Shown here: positions 33,926-42,723 of the stretch, piece by piece
Position numbering within the stretch: the first letter of the stretch is position 1
Layout: each line of letters begins with the position of its first letter
From: Streptomyces griseus
GTDB lineage: Bacteria; Actinomycetota; Actinomycetes; Streptomycetales; Streptomycetaceae
Length of the DNA: 64,000 bases
Direction: 5' to 3'
Assembly (NCBI RefSeq): GCF_900460065.1
Contig: NZ_UAVD01000029.1
Location: 186,001 to 250,000 of the forward strand
Notes under the pieces: generated by a model
The model's database searches: none
What the model was told of the DNA's origin: nothing
What the model saw: only the letters and a program-made list of their open reading frames with translations
Program-made: the position numbers and the translations under genes

Positions 33926-35597
33926 CGACCCCACCGACTGGACCAGCAGGGAACGCGCCCCGGGGACCCCGCCCCGCGTCATCGTCGTCGGCGCGGGCGT
34001 GGCCGGCCTCGCCACCGGTGTGTACGCGCAGATGAGCGGGGCCAGGACTCGCATCTTCGAGAAGCACGTGCTGCCCGGTGGCTGCTGCACCGCCTGGTCC
34101 CGCGACGGCTACCTCTTCGACTACTGCATCGAATGGCTCATCGGCACCGCCCCGGGCAACGACGCCCACCAGGTGTGGAGCGAGCTCGGCGCGTTCGACG
34201 GCAAGACCGTCACCAACTTCGAACTGTTCAACAAGGTCGAGGACGCCTCGGGCAGGTCGGTGACGTTCTACAACGACCCCGACCGGCTGGAGGCCCACCT
34301 CCTGGAGGTCTCACCCGCCGACGCCCCGCTCATCCGCGCCTTCACCCGGGACCTGCGGCGCTTCATCGACATCGAGCTGTACCCGTTCCTGACCGCGCCC
34401 GCGCTCCGGACCGTGGGGGAGCGGGCCCGGACCCTGCGCACGGTGCTCCCCGCCTTCCGGCTGTTCTGGCGGACCGCCGCCACCCCGATGCACGTGTTCG
34501 CCGACCGGTTCCAGGACCCGTTGCTGCGCAGGGCGTTCCGCAACATCTTCTTCCAGGACCCCGAGGGCTTCCCGATGCTGCCGTACCTCTTCAACATGGC
34601 GGCCGCCCACCACGGCAACGCGGGCTTCCCCCAGGGCGGTTCGCTCGGCCTCGCCCGCTCCGTCGAGGAGCGCTACAGGAGCCTGGGCGGAACGGTCACC
34701 TACCGGGCCCGCACCGAACGGATCCTGGTCGAGGACGACCGGGCGATCGGCATCGAACTCCGCAACGGCAAGCAGTACTTCGCCGAGCACGTGGTCTCCG
34801 CCTGCGACGGCCACACCACCGTCTACGGGCTCCTGGGCGGCCGGTACACCGGCCCCCGGATCGACAAGCTCTACACCGACCTGCTGCACCGCCCCGGCAC
34901 CCTCTTCCCCGCCGTCGTCTCCGCCTTCGTCGGCCTGCGCGGCGACCTGGAACCCGAGGAGGCGCACAGCACCACGCACCTCCTCGGCCCGGAGGACGCG
35001 GCCCACCTCCCGGGCGCCCTCCAGGACAGCATCGTCGTGCAGGCACGCTCCCGCTACTCCGGCGGCTTCGCACCGCCGGGCCACTCCGTCCTGCACTGCA
35101 CCTACTTCAGCGACTACGCCCACTGGAAGAACCTCCGCACCAGGGACCGCAAGGAGTACCGCCGGCGCAAGCGCGAAGTCGCCGACTTCGTCCGGGACTT
35201 CCTGGAGCGCCGCACCCCGGGCATCGCGGAGCGCATCGACATCGTCGAGGTCGCCACACCGGCCACGACCCACCGCTACACGGGCAACCTCGGCGGCTCC
35301 ATCCTCGCCTGGAAGGCGTTCTCCGACGCCGACGACGTCGCGGCACGCCTCGTCGGCAAGGACCGGATGCGGCTGCCGGGACTGAGCAACTTCTCCATGG
35401 CCGGACAGTGGGTCGGCATGGGCGGCCTGATCCGCGCCGCCTCCACCGGCCGCTTCGCGGTCCAGTACCTCTGCCGCGACCTGGGCCTGGAGTTCCGGGC
35501 CTGGGAGAGCAAGGGCGCCGAACCCTGGCATCCGGGGAAGCTGGGGCACCTGCCCCAGCTCGACCGGTGGTCCGCACGGGAGAGCGAGGAAGCGTGA
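33915..35597 (+). CDS. ftdC: Phytoene-desaturase-like FAD oxidoreductase, PTM ring-forming enzyme
   Basis: A 560-residue flavoenzyme of the carotenoid-isomerase/phytoene-desaturase type. The Rossmann motif VIVVGAGVAGLATGVYAQ lies near residue 21, with GGCCTAW and CIEWLIG just after. The C-terminal flavin motif is AGQWVGMGGLIRAASTGRFA. Homologs in PTM clusters catalyse carbocycle formation on the polyene tetramate. The ATG at 33915 lies inside the end of ftdB (11-bp overlap) with GGGGGAG upstream, and its stop overlaps ftdD (GTGA). It shares family and length with ftdD, consistent with an old duplication in which each copy forms a different ring. Confidence 0.93.
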   Translation: MADDDPTDWTSRERAPGTPPRVIVVGAGVAGLATGVYAQMSGARTRIFEKHVLPGGCCTAWSRDGYLFDYCIEWLIGTAPGNDAHQVWSELGAFDGKTVTNFELFNKVEDASGRSVTFYNDPDRLEAHLLEVSPADAPLIRAFTRDLRRFIDIELYPFLTAPALRTVGERARTLRTVLPAFRLFWRTAATPMHVFADRFQDPLLRRAFRNIFFQDPEGFPMLPYLFNMAAAHHGNAGFPQGGSLGLARSVEERYRSLGGTVTYRARTERILVEDDRAIGIELRNGKQYFAEHVVSACDGHTTVYGLLGGRYTGPRIDKLYTDLLHRPGTLFPAVVSAFVGLRGDLEPEEAHSTTHLLGPEDAAHLPGALQDSIVVQARSRYSGGFAPPGHSVLHCTYFSDYAHWKNLRTRDRKEYRRRKREVADFVRDFLERRTPGIAERIDIVEVATPATTHRYTGNLGGSILAWKAFSDADDVAARLVGKDRMRLPGLSNFSMAGQWVGMGGLIRAASTGRFAVQYLCRDLGLEFRAWESKGAEPWHPGKLGHLPQLDRWSARESEEA

Positions 35598-37318
35598 GCG
35601 GCGACAGGACAGGGACCCGGCCCGGGGGCGCCCGCCGGCCCCGGGAGACGATGATCATCATCGGGGCCGGTCTCGGCGGGCTCTCCACCGGCTGCTACGC
35701 CCAGATGAACGGCTACCGCACCCGCATCCTGGAGATGCACGAGATCCCCGGCGGCTGCTGCACCGCCTGGGAGCGCGGCGGGTTCACCCTGGACGCCTGC
35801 GTCAGCTGGCTCCTGGGCAGCGGCCCCGGCAACGAGATGCACCAGATCTGGCTGGAGCTCGGCGCCCTCCAGGGCAAGGAAATCCGGCACTTCGACGTCT
35901 TCAACATCGTGCGCGGCACGGACGGCCGGGCCGTCCACTTCTACTCCGACCCCGACCGGCTCGAAGCCCACCTCATCGACATCTCACCCGCCGACGCCCG
36001 CCTCGTACGGAAGTTCTGCGCCCAGCTCCGCAGCTTCCGCAAGGCGCTGGCGGTCTACCCCTTCCTCAAGCCCGTCGGACTGATGGGACGCCGGGAGCGG
36101 TGGCGGATGCTCGCCTCGTTCCTGCCGTACTTCAACGCCGTCCGCACCACGATCACCGTCCTGATGAGCGACTTCTCCCAGAAGTTCAAGGACCCCCTCC
36201 TCCAGGAGGCGTTCAACTTCATCCTGTACGAGAAGCACCCGGCCTTCCCCGTCCTGCCCTTCCACTTCCAGCTCGCCTCGCACGCCAACCTCTCCGCCGG
36301 GGTCCCCGAGGGCGGCTCCCTCGGCCTCGCCGAGTCGATCGAGGCCCGCTACCGCCGGCTCGGCGGCGAGGTCTCCTACAACACCAAGGTCGAGACGGTG
36401 ATCGTCGAGGACGACCGGGCGGTGGGCGTCCGCCTCAGCGACGGCCGGGAGATGCGCGCCGACATCGTCGTGTCGGCCTGCGACGGCTACACCACGACCA
36501 TGAAGTTCCTGGAGGGCGAGTACCTGGGCGAGGACTACCGCAAGCTCTACACCGAGACCATCCACGAACCCGGCATGGTCTTCCCCGGCTACTTCACCCT
36601 CTTCCTCGGCCTCTCCCGCCCCTTCCCGGAGGGAGACCCCTGCACCACCCACCTCCTCGACGGGGCGACGGCCGCGGAGCTGACCGGCATCCGCCACCCC
36701 AGCATCAACGTCCAGTTCCGCAGCCGCCACTACCCCGAGCTTTCCCCGGACGGCACCACCGTCGTCTACGCCACCTACTTCTGCGACATCGCCCCCTGGC
36801 GAGCCCTGGACGAGGGCCCCGAACAGATCACCCGCACCCGCGGCGGCCAGGAGCTGCACACCCTGCCCGTACGCCACGGGCGCGGCTACTACGCCGCGAA
36901 ACGGCGGGCCCGCGAGGCACTCATCGGCTTCCTGGAGGAGCGCCACCCCGGACTGCGGGACGCGATCGTCGTCCGGGACGTCTCCAGCCCCCTCACCCAG
37001 GTCCGCTACACCGGCAACTACGACGGGACCGTGCTGGGCTGGCAGCCCTTCGTCGAGAGCGGCGAGACCCTGGAGGAGCTGATCAAGAAGCACGGTCCGG
37101 GCCTCCCCGGACTGCGCGACTTCTACCAGTCGGGCGTCTGGGCCACCACCGGCGGACTCATCCGGGCCGCCGCCGCCGGACGCCACGTCATGCAGTTCGT
37201 CTGCCGCGACGACGGCAAGCCCTTCACCGCGTCGCTCGACCGCACCGCACCGCCACCGACCCACCGGGTCATCCCCGTGCCCGTTCGTCCCGCCGCACCG
37301 ACGGAGAGGAAGTCATGA
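35594..37318 (+). CDS. ftdD: Phytoene-desaturase-like FAD oxidoreductase, second PTM cyclase
   Basis: A 574-residue paralog of ftdC with the same plan: TMIIIGAGLGGLSTGCYAQM at the N-terminus, GGCCTAWERGGF, and SGVWATTGGLIRAAAAGRHV at the C-terminus. An extra segment of about 25 residues (GPEQITRTRGGQELHTLPV) lies in the substrate domain. GTG at 35594 overlaps the ftdC stop and is preceded by GAGGAAGC. In characterised PTM pathways two such flavoenzymes make successive rings; which does which here cannot be told from sequence. The stop overlaps ftdE (ATGA), so ftdB-E form a coupled chain. Confidence 0.93.
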   Translation: MSGDRTGTRPGGARRPRETMIIIGAGLGGLSTGCYAQMNGYRTRILEMHEIPGGCCTAWERGGFTLDACVSWLLGSGPGNEMHQIWLELGALQGKEIRHFDVFNIVRGTDGRAVHFYSDPDRLEAHLIDISPADARLVRKFCAQLRSFRKALAVYPFLKPVGLMGRRERWRMLASFLPYFNAVRTTITVLMSDFSQKFKDPLLQEAFNFILYEKHPAFPVLPFHFQLASHANLSAGVPEGGSLGLAESIEARYRRLGGEVSYNTKVETVIVEDDRAVGVRLSDGREMRADIVVSACDGYTTTMKFLEGEYLGEDYRKLYTETIHEPGMVFPGYFTLFLGLSRPFPEGDPCTTHLLDGATAAELTGIRHPSINVQFRSRHYPELSPDGTTVVYATYFCDIAPWRALDEGPEQITRTRGGQELHTLPVRHGRGYYAAKRRAREALIGFLEERHPGLRDAIVVRDVSSPLTQVRYTGNYDGTVLGWQPFVESGETLEELIKKHGPGLPGLRDFYQSGVWATTGGLIRAAAAGRHVMQFVCRDDGKPFTASLDRTAPPPTHRVIPVPVRPAAPTERKS

Positions 37319-38370
37319 AGATCGCGAAATGGGTGGTCCGCGAACACGTCGAAGGAGTCCCCGACGTGGACCGCGTCTACGAGAAGATCGTCGAGAACGT
37401 CGACGTGAGGCTCGCCCCCGACGAGATGCTCCTGCGCACCCTGTACGTCTCCGTCGACCCCTACCTCCAGGGCATCGCCCTCGACACCCCGATCGGCCGG
37501 CACATGGGCGCCGACTCGATCATGGAGGTGGTGGAGGCGGGACCGCGCGCCGCCCACCGCGTCGGCGACCTCGTCCAGGGCTTCGGGGGCTGGCGCACCC
37601 ATGTGGTCTCCACCGGCGTCCCCGAACTCTGGCAGACCGGCACGTTCCCCATGGTCTTCCCCGCCTACCGCAGGCTGGACCCCCGGTGGTACGACGACGC
37701 CCTGCCGCTCCCGACCGCCCTCAGCGTGATGGGCGGCCCCGGCATGACGGCCTGGGGGACCCTGACCAAGTACATGACGATCAGCCCCGGCGAGACCCTC
37801 GTCATCAGCGGGGCCTCCGGGCCGGTGGGCGCCCTGGTCGGGCAGCTCGCCGCGCTCGCCGGGGCCCGGGTGATCGGCACCACCTCCTCCCCGGAGAAGG
37901 CGGACTACCTCACCGGGCTCGGGTTCGACGCCGTGATCGTCTACCGCCACGGGGACGGTGCGGACACCGTCGGCGACGCACTCGTCCGGGCCGCGCCCGA
38001 CGGCGTCGACCGCTACTTCGACAACCTCGGCGGCGCGGTCACCGACGCCGTGTTCCCCCTGCTCAACATCGGGAGCCAGGTGGCGGTGTGCTGGCAGTGG
38101 GCGACCCAGGTCGGCAACGAGGCCACCGGTCCCCGGCTCCTGCCCTACCTGATGTTTCCCCGCGCCACCGTCCGCGGCATCTTCTCCCTGGAATGGTTCA
38201 CCGAACAGAACTGGCAGGACCTCCACACCGAGCTGGGCGGCCGCGTCCGACGCGGCGAGGTCGTCTGCGACCACACCCTGCACCACGGCTTCGACGCGAT
38301 CCCCGCCGCCTACGGCAGCCTCTACGGCGACCGGGCGGCCAACCGGGGCAAGGTACTCGTCGAACTCTGA
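37315..38370 (+). CDS. ftdE: Zinc-free medium-chain reductase, PTM reductive cyclase
   Basis: A 351-residue medium-chain dehydrogenase/reductase close to leukotriene-B4 12-hydroxydehydrogenase/curcumin-reductase types. The NADPH motif is SGASGPVGALVGQLA (about 160-175), and the structural- and catalytic-zinc cysteines of alcohol dehydrogenases are absent. Homologs OX4 (HSAF) and IkaC (ikarugamycin) perform the NADPH-driven reductive cyclisation that closes the inner ring. The ATG overlaps the ftdD stop by 4 nt and follows GAGAGGAAGTC. Its presence indicates that the product is a tricyclic, not a bicyclic, PTM. Confidence 0.93.
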   Translation: MKIAKWVVREHVEGVPDVDRVYEKIVENVDVRLAPDEMLLRTLYVSVDPYLQGIALDTPIGRHMGADSIMEVVEAGPRAAHRVGDLVQGFGGWRTHVVSTGVPELWQTGTFPMVFPAYRRLDPRWYDDALPLPTALSVMGGPGMTAWGTLTKYMTISPGETLVISGASGPVGALVGQLAALAGARVIGTTSSPEKADYLTGLGFDAVIVYRHGDGADTVGDALVRAAPDGVDRYFDNLGGAVTDAVFPLLNIGSQVAVCWQWATQVGNEATGPRLLPYLMFPRATVRGIFSLEWFTEQNWQDLHTELGGRVRRGEVVCDHTLHHGFDAIPAAYGSLYGDRAANRGKVLVEL

Positions 38371-38418
38371 ACGCGACCCGCCCTCCGTTCGATCCGACGG
38401 TGCTGCCCAGGAGGCACG

Positions 38419-39609
38419 TTGACCACGACCGACCCCACGCGTCCGGCCCCGGTGCCGATGCACCGGCTGTTCTTCGAGGAACCGGGGCCGCCCCGTCCCG
38501 CCGAGCTCCCGGGAGGCGACCCGGCCTGGCTGGTCAGCCGGTACGCGGACGTCCGCCAGGTGCTCTCGGACCCCCGGTTCGGCCGGGCGCGGCTGTACGC
38601 CCCCGAGGCGCCCGCCCTCTCCGGCGTACCCGACCTCGTGAACAACCCCGACCTGATGTTCAACCAGGACGGCTCCGACCACCTGCGGCTGCGCCGCACC
38701 CTGAGGCGCGCGTTCACCCCGCGGGCCGTCGCCCGCTGGCGGCCGTGGATCGCCGCGACGGTGGAGGGGATCCTCGACCGGCTGGAGTCCCGGCCGCAAC
38801 CGGCCGACGTGGTGGCGGAGTTCGCCCTCCCGCTTCCGGTGGCGGTGATCAGCCGCCTCATGGGGCTCGACGAGTCCGTGTGGGACCGGATGCGGTACTG
38901 GAGCGAACACGCCTTCTCCGACGGCACCCACGAGCGCGAACAGGTCGCGGCGGCCCTCAAGGAGTTCAGCGCGTTCGGCGCGCACCTGCTCGCGGAGCGG
39001 CGCAGCACCCCGGGCGAGGACCTGGTCAGCGGGCTCGTCACGGCGGCCGACGAGGAAGGCGGCGTTCCCGAGGCGCAGTTGGTCAGCCTCGTGTGCGGGC
39101 TGGTCGTCGGCGGCCACGACAGCACGATGACCATGCTCGGCAACGCGCTGCTCTACCTGCTGGGCGAACGCCGCGAGACCTGGCCCCGCCTCGGCGCCGA
39201 CGAGGAGGCCGCCGGGCTCCTCGTGGAGCGCCTCGTCCACCTCGTCCCGCTGGGCGACGACCGGGGCAGCACCCGCCACGCCGCCGAGGACGTCGAGGTC
39301 TCGGGCGTGAGGATCCCGGCGGGCGCGATCGTGATCGCCGACTGCGGCATGGCCAACCGCGACCCGGAGGTCTTCCCGCCCGCCACCCTGTACGACCTGT
39401 TCGCCCCGCTGGAGGCCCCGACGCTCTCCTTCGGCGCCGGCCCCCACTACTGCCTCGGCGCCTGGCTGGCCCGCACGGAGCTCCAGCTCGCCCTGCACCG
39501 CCTGGCCGCCCGCTTCCCGGAACTGCGCCTGGCCGACCCCGTCGACGCGGTCGTGTGGCGGACCGGGACGACCTCCCGCAGCCCGCGGCGGCTCGGCGTC
39601 AGGTGGTAG
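38419..39609 (+). CDS. ftdF: Cytochrome P450, PTM tailoring
   Basis: A 396-residue soluble bacterial P450. The haem ligand is Cys345 in FGAGPHYCLG, and the I-helix reads VVGGHDST with the oxygen-activating acid/alcohol pair. The K-helix ExxR reads E270-R-L-V273, so the invariant Arg is replaced by Val, and the following meander (YDLFAPLEAPTLSFG) also lacks the usual Arg; such losses are rare in P450s. The start is TTG at 38419, supported by AGGAGG upstream. It is the last gene of the operon, 48 bp after ftdE. P450s at this position oxidise the polycyclic part in frontalamide- and clifednamide-type pathways. Confidence 0.92.
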   Translation: MTTTDPTRPAPVPMHRLFFEEPGPPRPAELPGGDPAWLVSRYADVRQVLSDPRFGRARLYAPEAPALSGVPDLVNNPDLMFNQDGSDHLRLRRTLRRAFTPRAVARWRPWIAATVEGILDRLESRPQPADVVAEFALPLPVAVISRLMGLDESVWDRMRYWSEHAFSDGTHEREQVAAALKEFSAFGAHLLAERRSTPGEDLVSGLVTAADEEGGVPEAQLVSLVCGLVVGGHDSTMTMLGNALLYLLGERRETWPRLGADEEAAGLLVERLVHLVPLGDDRGSTRHAAEDVEVSGVRIPAGAIVIADCGMANRDPEVFPPATLYDLFAPLEAPTLSFGAGPHYCLGAWLARTELQLALHRLAARFPELRLADPVDAVVWRTGTTSRSPRRLGVRW

Positions 39610-39611
39610 GA

Positions 39612-39649
39612 CCGGTGCGGGGCCCGGCGCTCACCGGGCCCCGCACCGG
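39612..39649. terminator. Bidirectional 16-bp hairpin ending the PTM operon
   Basis: CCGGTGCGGGGCCCGG (39612-39627) pairs perfectly with 39634-39649 around a 6-nt loop, in the 43-bp gap between the convergent ftdF and manD genes. It marks the right edge of the cluster. Confidence 0.85.
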
Positions 39650-39652
39650 GGG

Positions 39653-40867
39653 TCACCAGTCGTGGACGGTTCCGTCGTGGAGCCGGTTGACCGGCAGGTA
39701 CGCGGCCTCGTACGGGTGGGCGGCGGCCAGCTCCTCGTCCAGCTCGACCCCGATACCGGGCGTCTCGCCCGGGTGCAGATGGCCGTCGGTGAAGGTGTAC
39801 GCGTGCCGGAACACCGCCTCGGTGAGCGGGGTGTGGCCGGAGTACTCCTGGATGCCGAAGTTGTGCACGGCGAGGTCCAGATGGACGGCGGCGGCCATCC
39901 CGACCGGGGAGATGTCCTCGGGGCCGTGGATCGCGCTCCTGATCTGGTACTGCGCGGCGAAGTCGAACAGCTTGCGCAGCGGGGTGACCCCGCCGAAGTG
40001 GGTCACCGCCGAGCGCACGTAGTCGATCAACTGCTCGGTGATCAGCGCCTGGTAGTCGTACACCGTGTTGAACACCTCGCCGACGGCCAGCGGTGTGGTG
40101 GTGGAGCGGCGCACCAGGCGCAGCGCCTCCTGGTTCTCGGCCGGGGTGCAGTCCTCCAGCCAGAACGGCCGGTAGGGCTCCAGGTCCTTGCCGAGCCGGG
40201 CGGCCTGGATCGGGGTGAGCCGGTGGTGGACGTCGTGGAGCAGGGGCAGTTCGGCGCCGAACTCCGCGCGCACCGCCTCGAAGACGGCCGGCACATGGCG
40301 CAGATACGCGGCGGTGTCCCAGTCCTCGACCAGGGGGCGGGCCTGCTGGTGGAGGACCGGCGCGCCGGTGTCGTCGGTGTCCACGACCCCGTACACGGCC
40401 TTGAGGCCGGGGATGCCGGACTGGACGCGGACGGCCGGGTAGCCCTCGGCGAGCCGGGCCCGTACGGAGTCGAGCAGCTCGGGTATGTCCCGGCCCCCCG
40501 CATGGCCGTACGTCCCGACGCGCTCCCGGCTCGCACCGCCCAGCAGCTGGTACAGCGGCAGCCCCGCGGCCTTCGCCTTGATGTCCCACAGCGCCACGTC
40601 CACGGCGGCGATGGCGGCCATCGTCACCGGGCCGCGCCGCCAGTAGGCGCCCCGGTACAGCGACTGCCAGGTGTCCTCGACGCGGTGCGGGTCGAGCCCG
40701 ATCAGCAGCGGGACGACATGGTCGGCGAGATAGCTGACGACGGCCAGCTCCCGCCCGTTGAGGGTGGCGTCGCCGAGGCCGGTGAGCCCCTCGTCGGTCG
40801 TCAGCTTCAGGGTGACGAAGTTGCGGCCGGGGCTCGTGACGACGACCTTCGCGTCGACGATCTTCAT
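39653..40867 (-). CDS. manD: Mannonate dehydratase-type enolase superfamily enzyme
   Basis: A 404-residue enolase-superfamily protein with the ManD layout. It has an N-terminal capping domain (MKIVDAKVVVTSPGRNFVTL), metal-binding HDVHHRL and WLEDCTPAEN elements in the barrel, and HGPEDISPVGM near residue 315. ManD converts D-mannonate to 2-keto-3-deoxygluconate in hexuronate degradation; many homologs have low activity or prefer D-gluconate, so the family is sure and the reaction likely. It ends the importer operon, 48 bp after the second permease, with a weak GAAAGAG site before the ATG. Confidence 0.85.
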   Translation of the reverse strand: MKIVDAKVVVTSPGRNFVTLKLTTDEGLTGLGDATLNGRELAVVSYLADHVVPLLIGLDPHRVEDTWQSLYRGAYWRRGPVTMAAIAAVDVALWDIKAKAAGLPLYQLLGGASRERVGTYGHAGGRDIPELLDSVRARLAEGYPAVRVQSGIPGLKAVYGVVDTDDTGAPVLHQQARPLVEDWDTAAYLRHVPAVFEAVRAEFGAELPLLHDVHHRLTPIQAARLGKDLEPYRPFWLEDCTPAENQEALRLVRRSTTTPLAVGEVFNTVYDYQALITEQLIDYVRSAVTHFGGVTPLRKLFDFAAQYQIRSAIHGPEDISPVGMAAAVHLDLAVHNFGIQEYSGHTPLTEAVFRHAYTFTDGHLHPGETPGIGVELDEELAAAHPYEAAYLPVNRLHDGTVHDW

Positions 40868-40915
40868 GCGCGTGTGCTCTTTCCGCAGGTGGGGTCGGAT
40901 GTCGGGGAGTGGGGT

Positions 40916-41761
40916 TCAGCCCTTGCTGGCGCCGGACGTCAGCCCGGCCACCAGGTACTTCTGGCCGAGGACGGCGGCGAGGACGACCGGCACGGTGATG
41001 AGGGAGGCGGCGGCCATCAGGCCGCCCCAGTCCGTGCTCGCGTAGGAGATGAAGTTGAACAGGGTGACCGGAACGGTCTGTGTCCGGTCGTCGGAGAAGA
41101 CCAGCGCGAACATGAAGTTGTTCCAGCTGAAGACGAAGGCCAGCAGCGACGCGGTCGCCGTTCCGGGGGCCGCGAGCGGCAGCGAGATACGCCAGAACGC
41201 GCCGAACGCGCTCAGGCCGTCGGTGCGGGCGGCCTCCTCCAGCTCGACGGGCAGCCCCGCGAAGAAGCTGATCATGATCCACATGATCAGCGGCACCGAG
41301 ACGAACATATGGCTGAGGATCAGCACCGTGTAGGAGCCGACCAGGCCCATCCGCGCGAACAGGTAGTACCAGGGCACGAGCAGCGAGATCGCCGGGACGA
41401 TGCGCGCGACGAGGATCACGGAGCCGGTGCGGTGCAGGGAGAACCGGCCCACCGCCCAGGCGGCCGGGACGGCGATCACGGCCGAGAGCACCGTCGAAAC
41501 CACCCCCACCAGCAGGGAGTTGCCCATCGACCGCACGATCTGCCCGGCCTCGACGACCGCGCGGAAGTTGTCCAGCGTCGGGGTGAACCACAGCCCGACC
41601 GAGGGGTCCGTGACCTGGACGTTGGTCTTGAAGGCCGCCGCGAACATCCACACGAGCGGCAGCGCGAAGACGAGCGTCACGGCGGTGATGGCGATACCGC
41701 GCAGCCAGGAACCGTAGGGCCGCCCGCGCCGGGGCCGCGCGGGGGAGAGGGTGGCACTCAT
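40916..41761 (-). CDS. Carbohydrate ABC transporter permease (MalG-type)
   Basis: A 281-residue membrane protein with six hydrophobic helices and the CUT1 coupling motif ELEEAARTDGLSAFGAFWRI (EAA loop) in the fourth cytosolic loop. The Pro/Arg-rich first 20 residues are cytosolic. Its ATG overlaps the stop of the partner permease by 4 nt. No ATPase gene is present in the operon; Streptomyces sugar importers commonly borrow the shared ATPase MsiK. With manD downstream, a hexuronate- or sugar-acid-containing substrate is likely. Confidence 0.9.
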   Translation of the reverse strand: MSATLSPARPRRGRPYGSWLRGIAITAVTLVFALPLVWMFAAAFKTNVQVTDPSVGLWFTPTLDNFRAVVEAGQIVRSMGNSLLVGVVSTVLSAVIAVPAAWAVGRFSLHRTGSVILVARIVPAISLLVPWYYLFARMGLVGSYTVLILSHMFVSVPLIMWIMISFFAGLPVELEEAARTDGLSAFGAFWRISLPLAAPGTATASLLAFVFSWNNFMFALVFSDDRTQTVPVTLFNFISYASTDWGGLMAAASLITVPVVLAAVLGQKYLVAGLTSGASKG

Positions 41762-42723
41762 GCGTTCTTCCTTCCGCCCCGGCGGCGCAGCAGCACCACG
41801 ACACCGATGATGAACAGGGTGAACAGGACCAGGACGGCCGCGGCCGACCCGTACTCCTGGTAGTCGAAGGTGAGCCCGTAGGCGTAGACGTTGAGGGTCT
41901 CCACCTCGAAGTCGGAACCCCCGCCCGCGCCCTTGGTCGCGTAGAGGATGTCGAACGTCTTCAGCGCGTCGACCGCGCGCAGCACCAGGGCGGTGGCGAG
42001 CGTCGGCCCCAGCATCGGCAGCACGACGTACCGGAAGCGCTGCCAGGCGTTCGCCCCGTCGACCAGGGCGGCCTCCTCCGGTTCCTCGGGCAGCGTGGCC
42101 AGCCCGGCGAGGAGCAGCAACGTCATCATCGGCGTCCACTGCCACACGTCGACGAGCATCAGCGTCGGCAGCGACTGGCCGACCGAGCCGAGGAACTCCT
42201 GCCGGGGTACGCCGACCGCTTCCAGCAGATGGTTGGCGATGCCGTTGGTGGGGTCGAGGATCAGCAGCCACAGGATGCCGATCGCGACGGGCGTGGCCAG
42301 CAGCGGGATGATGAGCACGGTCCTTACCCACCGCATCCCCGTGAACGGCTTGCGCATCAGCATCGCCAGGGCGAGCCCGAGCACGGTCTCCAGCACCACC
42401 GCGCCCACCGTGAACACCAGGGTGCGGCGGGCGGCGGGCCAGAACCTGCGGGTGTCGCCCAGGGCGTCGCCGAAGTTGCGCAGACCGATGGGGGAGCTGT
42501 CGGCGTTCACCGCCCCGAAGGCGTCGGTGAGGCTGAGGTCGAGCGTGAAGACCAGCGGGAAGACGATCATCAGGCCGACGAAGACCACCGCCGGGGTGAG
42601 CATCGCCCACTTGAGCCGCCGGTTGGCCTGCTCGAAGGTCCGCCGCCGGCGTCCGGTGGCGGGCCGTGCGGGGCTCGGCGTGCGGGCGGCTCCGGCGGTC
42701 CCGGTGGTCCGGGTGGCGGGCAT
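41758..42723 (-). CDS. Sugar ABC transporter permease (MalF-type)
   Basis: A 321-residue membrane protein with six hydrophobic helices, a long Arg/Pro-rich cytosolic N-terminus, and the EAA coupling loop EPEEAALVDGANAWQRFRYV. It forms the heterodimeric channel with the downstream permease, to which it is translationally coupled. Its ATG abuts the stop of the solute-binding protein (TGATG). Confidence 0.9.
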   Translation of the reverse strand: MPATRTTGTAGAARTPSPARPATGRRRRTFEQANRRLKWAMLTPAVVFVGLMIVFPLVFTLDLSLTDAFGAVNADSSPIGLRNFGDALGDTRRFWPAARRTLVFTVGAVVLETVLGLALAMLMRKPFTGMRWVRTVLIIPLLATPVAIGILWLLILDPTNGIANHLLEAVGVPRQEFLGSVGQSLPTLMLVDVWQWTPMMTLLLLAGLATLPEEPEEAALVDGANAWQRFRYVVLPMLGPTLATALVLRAVDALKTFDILYATKGAGGGSDFEVETLNVYAYGLTFDYQEYGSAAAVLVLFTLFIIGVVVLLRRRGGRKNA

